Assembly: GCA_003663565.1 (NCBI GenBank)
Contig: QMTT01000020.1
Coordinates: forward strand, 1-8,305
DNA from: Thermoplasmata archaeon
GTDB lineage: Archaea; Thermoplasmatota; B47-G6; B47-G6B; 47-G6
Direction: 5' to 3'
Length of the DNA: 8,305 bases
Shown here piece by piece: positions 5,483-8,305 of the stretch. Within the stretch, counting starts at the first letter, position 1; every line of letters begins with the position of its first letter. Both the position numbers and the translations under genes were made by a program. The notes below the pieces were generated by a model. That model searched no databases, was not told the DNA's origin, and saw nothing but the letters and a program-made list of their open reading frames with translations.

Positions 5483-7044
5483 TGGAAAGAACAATGGAAG
5501 GTCTTCTCAAAGAGCTTGAGGAGCTCAAGAAGGAGGCATATATTGGGAACGAGGAAAAGGCTAAGCAAAGGAGAGAAAAAGGCATACTAAGTGCCAGAGA
5601 GCGCATAGAAAAACTGCTAGATCCCGGAACTTTTGTGGAAATACAGCCACTAGTTCTTGCAAGAAACACAGACTTTGGTCTTGACAAAAAAAGGAAGCAC
5701 GGTGATGGTGTTATAGCAGGTTATGGAAAAATAAACGGTAGATTAGTCTTTGTTTATGCCCAGGACTTTACATTTATGGGAGGATCATTAGGAGAGCTCC
5801 ATGCCAAAAAGATAGCTTACCTGCTTGATCTTGCAATGAAAGTCGGTGCACCAGTGATAGGATTAAACGATTCCGGAGGAGCAAGAATCCAAGAAGGCGT
5901 TGATGCCCTTTCAGGATATGGACAAATATTCTTTAGAAACGTTCTTGCATCTGGTGTGATTCCACAAATAGCAGTTATAATGGGTCCTTCGGCAGGAGGC
6001 GCTGTTTACTCTCCTGCTCTTATGGACTTCGTGATTATGGTAGAGAATACGAGCTATATGTACATAACGGGACCCAAGGTAGTGAAAGCTGTAATTGGAG
6101 AAGACGTTGATCACCAGCAGCTGGGTGGAGCAGATGCCCATACTAAGAAGTCTGGAGTGGCGCATCTGAAAGCTAGAAGCGATGAAGAAGCCCTAGAGCT
6201 TGTCAGAAAGCTCTTAAGTTACCTACCTCAGAATAACATGGAGGATCCACCGTACGTTAATACAGGAGATGACCCAATGAGGACAGATCCCGAATTGAGA
6301 AATGTAGTTCCTACAAATCCGAACGTACCATATGACATGCATGAAGTCATAAAGCGTGTCGTTGACAATGGTGAGTTCTTCGAGATTCAGCCAGAGTGGG
6401 CTAAAAACATTATCATAGGATTTGCACGCATTGGAGGATACACAGTGGGAATAATAGCAAATCAACCGGCACATCTTGCAGGAGTCTTGGACATAGACTC
6501 TTCAGATAAAGCCTCAAGATTCATAAGGTTCTGTGATGCTTTTAATATTCCTATAGTGACCTTTGTTGATGTTCCAGGGTTCATGCCTGGGACGAGACAA
6601 GAGCATGGTGGAATAATAAGACACGGAGCCAAGATGCTCTATGCGTACTCGGAGGCTACAGTGCCTAAGATAACAGTGATAATAAGGAAAGCATATGGAG
6701 GTGCATATCTCGCTATGTGTAGCAAGGATCTTGGAGCAGATATCGTTTATGCTTGGCCTACAGCAGAGATCGCTGTCATGGGCCCAGAAGGAGCTGTTGA
6801 TGTGATATTCCGTAAGGAGCTAACAACAATAGAGATCCCTGAGGAAAGAGAAAAGAAGAGACAGGAGTTCATAGATGAATATCGTAGAAAGTATGCTAAT
6901 CCATACAGAGCAGCAGAGCGTGGTTACATAGATGATGTCATAGACCCTGCAGAGACGAGACCTAAGATATATCTTGCACTTCAAATGCTGCGTAATAAGA
7001 GGGAAAAGAGACCTCCTAAGAAGCACGGGAACATGCCTGTGTGA
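5482..7044 (+). CDS. mmdA: Methylmalonyl-CoA decarboxylase alpha subunit (carboxyltransferase)
   Basis: The 520-residue protein is a full-length acyl-CoA carboxyltransferase with two crotonase-like halves. The N-terminal CoA half (about 25-260) holds SGGARIQEGV (131-140) and GPSAGGAVYSPAL (168-180). The C-terminal biotin half (about 280-505) holds VDVPGFMPG (362-370), GGIIRHGAK (376-384), AYGGAY (404-409) and WPTAEIAVMGPEGA (425-438). Glycine-rich pairs in each half form the oxyanion holes. It transfers the carboxyl of (S)-methylmalonyl-CoA to biotin on the carrier protein, releasing propionyl-CoA, on the cytoplasmic side of the membrane complex. The same family includes propionyl-CoA carboxylase beta chains; the downstream OadG-, carrier- and OadB-type genes, the upstream epimerase, and the lack of a biotin carboxylase favour the decarboxylase. 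GGTGGAG lies four bases before ATG 5482. The stop overlaps the GTG of the next gene by four bases. Confidence 0.93.
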   Translation: MERTMEGLLKELEELKKEAYIGNEEKAKQRREKGILSARERIEKLLDPGTFVEIQPLVLARNTDFGLDKKRKHGDGVIAGYGKINGRLVFVYAQDFTFMGGSLGELHAKKIAYLLDLAMKVGAPVIGLNDSGGARIQEGVDALSGYGQIFFRNVLASGVIPQIAVIMGPSAGGAVYSPALMDFVIMVENTSYMYITGPKVVKAVIGEDVDHQQLGGADAHTKKSGVAHLKARSDEEALELVRKLLSYLPQNNMEDPPYVNTGDDPMRTDPELRNVVPTNPNVPYDMHEVIKRVVDNGEFFEIQPEWAKNIIIGFARIGGYTVGIIANQPAHLAGVLDIDSSDKASRFIRFCDAFNIPIVTFVDVPGFMPGTRQEHGGIIRHGAKMLYAYSEATVPKITVIIRKAYGGAYLAMCSKDLGADIVYAWPTAEIAVMGPEGAVDVIFRKELTTIEIPEEREKKRQEFIDEYRRKYANPYRAAERGYIDDVIDPAETRPKIYLALQMLRNKREKRPPKKHGNMPV

Positions 7045-7502
7045 GGTTTATGCTTTCGCTTAATCCTTTCTTTTTGTTAGCATTAGGGGAAGGCTCTAAT
7101 AGGTTCTTTGATGGTATTACTGTAGCAATCATTGGGATTACGGTAGTCTTCTTAGTCCTTGGAATATTATCCATCACCATATATTTCATTGGTGTAATTG
7201 TTAACAGAATGGCACTGAGGCTTGAAAGGAAGACTATAAAAGAAAAGAAAATAAAAATATCTGAAGTTGAGGCTGTAAAAGCAGAAGAGGAGGAAGTTGT
7301 GGCTGCCATTGGCGCTGCAATAGCAGCATACATGCTACTTAAGGAAAGAGGAATAATGCCAAGAGTCCCTGAAAAACCCATGGCAGGATCTCTTTGGAAT
7401 ATCGCACTCAAGCTTGAGGCTCATAATCCAAAGTATTCTATTACAAGGATGAATGTTGACGAGGTGCTTATTGAAGAAGGCATCAGGAGGAATACATTAT
7501 GA
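7041..7502 (+). CDS. mmdD: Sodium-pump decarboxylase small membrane subunit (OadG/MmdD-like)
   Basis: The 153-residue protein matches the OadG-type subunit (PF04277) in layout rather than in many fixed residues. It has one strong membrane helix at about 25-54 (GITVAIIGITVVFLVLGIL and onward), a basic cytoplasmic stretch at 56-72, a Glu-rich piece at 75-86, and an Ala-rich helix EVVAAIGAAIAAYMLL at 85-100 typical of the family. The C-terminal tail has WNIALKLEAHNP. A short hydrophobic run at residues 4-16 precedes the helix and is unusual, but may not cross the membrane. In Veillonella-type complexes this delta subunit anchors alpha to the membrane beta subunit and helps assembly. The start is GTG 7041, overlapping the mmdA stop (GTGA); ATG 7050 is possible and would drop three residues. 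The stop overlaps the ATG of the carrier gene by three bases within ATGA. Confidence 0.82.
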   Translation: MRFMLSLNPFFLLALGEGSNRFFDGITVAIIGITVVFLVLGILSITIYFIGVIVNRMALRLERKTIKEKKIKISEVEAVKAEEEEVVAAIGAAIAAYMLLKERGIMPRVPEKPMAGSLWNIALKLEAHNPKYSITRMNVDEVLIEEGIRRNTL

Positions 7503-7939
7503 CAAGAATGAAATTTAAGGTGGTAGTTAATGGGAAGGAATATGTGGTTGAAGTTGAAGAGATAGCTGGAGTACCGGTAGCAACCTCTATAATGAGGGGC
7601 TCTTCTGAGATAACGGTAGATGAAAAACCTAAAGAGGCAGTAACAGAGACTCCTAAAGTTGTGGAGAGAGTAAAGGCTGTTTCTAAGGAGGAAGTAGCAG
7701 CAGTACAACCTCCAGCAGAGGGAATTGGAGAAATAGTAAGAGCACCGCTTCCTGGCAAGATAACAAGGGTGCTGGTTTCCGAGGGTCAAGAGGTTAAAAG
7801 TGGTCAAACAGTGCTTTATATAGAGGCAATGAAGATGGAGAATGAGGTCGTAGCACCTAAGGATGGAAGAATAACGAAATTATATGTTAAGCCTGGAGAT
7901 TCTGTAAATACAGATGATCCTCTATTTGCAGTTTCATGA
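7499..7939 (+). CDS. mmdC: Biotin carboxyl carrier protein of methylmalonyl-CoA decarboxylase
   Basis: The 146-residue protein has a short N-terminal beta-rich part (MKFKVVVNGKEYVVEVEEI, residues 4-22), a charged Val/Glu/Lys/Pro linker (about 41-75), and a C-terminal biotinyl domain (about 78-146). The biotin site is EAMKMENE with Lys112 as the attachment residue, preceded by APLPGKI and followed by the matching VVAPKDGRI half of the flattened barrel. It carries CO2 on biotin from the alpha subunit to the membrane beta subunit. The linker lacks the Ala/Pro repeats common in bacterial gamma subunits. AGGAGG at 7485-7490, eight bases before ATG 7499, is a strong ribosome site lying inside the previous gene. 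A biotin protein ligase would be needed and is not in the window. Confidence 0.93.
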   Translation: MTRMKFKVVVNGKEYVVEVEEIAGVPVATSIMRGSSEITVDEKPKEAVTETPKVVERVKAVSKEEVAAVQPPAEGIGEIVRAPLPGKITRVLVSEGQEVKSGQTVLYIEAMKMENEVVAPKDGRITKLYVKPGDSVNTDDPLFAVS

Positions 7940-7957
7940 CCAAATGGTGATTTTATC

Positions 7958-8305
7958 ATGATAGGTGAACTCACAGAGGCTATCAAATATGTCTTCGAAA
8001 GCATGGGTTTCGTTCAGCTAACATGGCAGAATATAGTTATGATGTTAGTTGGTGGTCTTTTTATTTATCTTGGAATAAAATATGAGATGGAACCGTTACT
8101 TCTTGTGCCAATTGGTTTTACGACGATATTGGTGAATTTCCCTGCGACTCAGAACCTGAAGGAGTTCTTCGACATTATATATCATTATCTTATTGAGACG
8201 GAAATAATACCGATCATAATATTTCTAGGCCTTGGGGCTCTTACAGACTTTGGTCCATTAATAGCAAATCCAGTGACATTCCTTCTGGGAGCAGCAGCAC
8301 AGATA
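7958..8305 (+). CDS. mmdB: Methylmalonyl-CoA decarboxylase beta subunit, N-terminal part (Na+ pump)
   Basis: The frame opens at ATG 7958 and stays open to the window end (116 codons), so the 3' part, usually a further 250 or more residues, is missing. It encodes an amphipathic start, then hydrophobic segments (about 25-58 and 83-96) and the family signature GALTDFGPLIANP at 93-105, followed by LLGAAAQ, all as in OadB/MmdB/GcdB membrane subunits (PF03977). Beta decarboxylates carboxybiotin and couples this to Na+ export; the residues shown to bind Na+ in OadB lie further on, outside the window. GGTGAT at 7946-7951 is six bases before the ATG, fixing the start. The gene follows the carrier gene by 18 bases, the only non-overlapping junction in this operon, with its own strong ribosome site, perhaps to tune subunit ratio. 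Confidence 0.93.
   Translation, partial: MIGELTEAIKYVFESMGFVQLTWQNIVMMLVGGLFIYLGIKYEMEPLLLVPIGFTTILVNFPATQNLKEFFDIIYHYLIETEIIPIIIFLGLGALTDFGPLIANPVTFLLGAAAQI

Noticed and set aside
5482..7044. Propionyl-CoA carboxylase beta chain as the function of the carboxyltransferase
   Set aside because: No biotin carboxylase gene accompanies it and OadG- and OadB-type membrane subunits do; it remains the main alternative only in isolation.
1281..7939. Biotin-dependent malonate decarboxylase (CitG-like gene plus biotin pump genes)
   Set aside because: The two gene sets are on opposite strands and separate operons, no acyl carrier gene is present, and the alpha subunit is full-length acyl-CoA carboxyltransferase beside an epimerase.

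Overview
The window reads as archaeal. Several start codons are preceded by the archaeal-type ribosome site GGTGAT, 5-6 bases before ATG. There are TATA-like boxes, an archaeal-type HflX, an archaeal phosphoglycolate phosphatase, and a flavoprotein of the AfpA/DmrA kind. Genes are tightly packed and AT-rich, with many 1-4 base overlaps. An anaerobic, possibly thermophilic archaeon is a reasonable inference; the lineage cannot be named from this window.

Left half (1-4545, all on the minus strand, read right to left): hflX, pgp, a 145-residue protein I do not firmly recognise (weakly SecB-like), a CitG-family (PF01874) protein, a DUF447-like domain fused to an AfpA-type flavoprotein, and the start of a small unknown gene cut off by the window edge. 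CitG-like, DUF447 and AfpA-type families are known companions in tetrahydromethanopterin (H4MPT) gene islands. The lower part of this operon may therefore belong to biosynthesis or maturation of an H4MPT-type C1 carrier. That is inference from family context.

Middle (4546-5071, about 525 bases, no convincing gene): this divergent intergenic region holds an operator-like palindrome on a TATA-like box and a GC-rich island (about 57% by my count over 4821-4960) with a 10-bp perfect stem. It also holds a 49-base perfect inverted copy of the hflX/pgp junction. That copy carries the pgp ribosome site and start codon but runs into a stop after 11 codons. hflX is thus bracketed by inverted repeats.

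Right half (5072-8305, plus strand): one operon encodes methylmalonyl-CoA epimerase, the carboxyltransferase alpha subunit, an OadG-like small membrane subunit, the biotin carrier protein, and the start of the membrane beta subunit. Together they are a sodium-pumping methylmalonyl-CoA decarboxylase. The epimerase supplies the (S)-isomer, alpha moves CO2 to the carrier biotin, and beta decarboxylates carboxybiotin while exporting Na+. No biotin carboxylase is present in the window, which favours the decarboxylase over a propionyl-CoA carboxylase.
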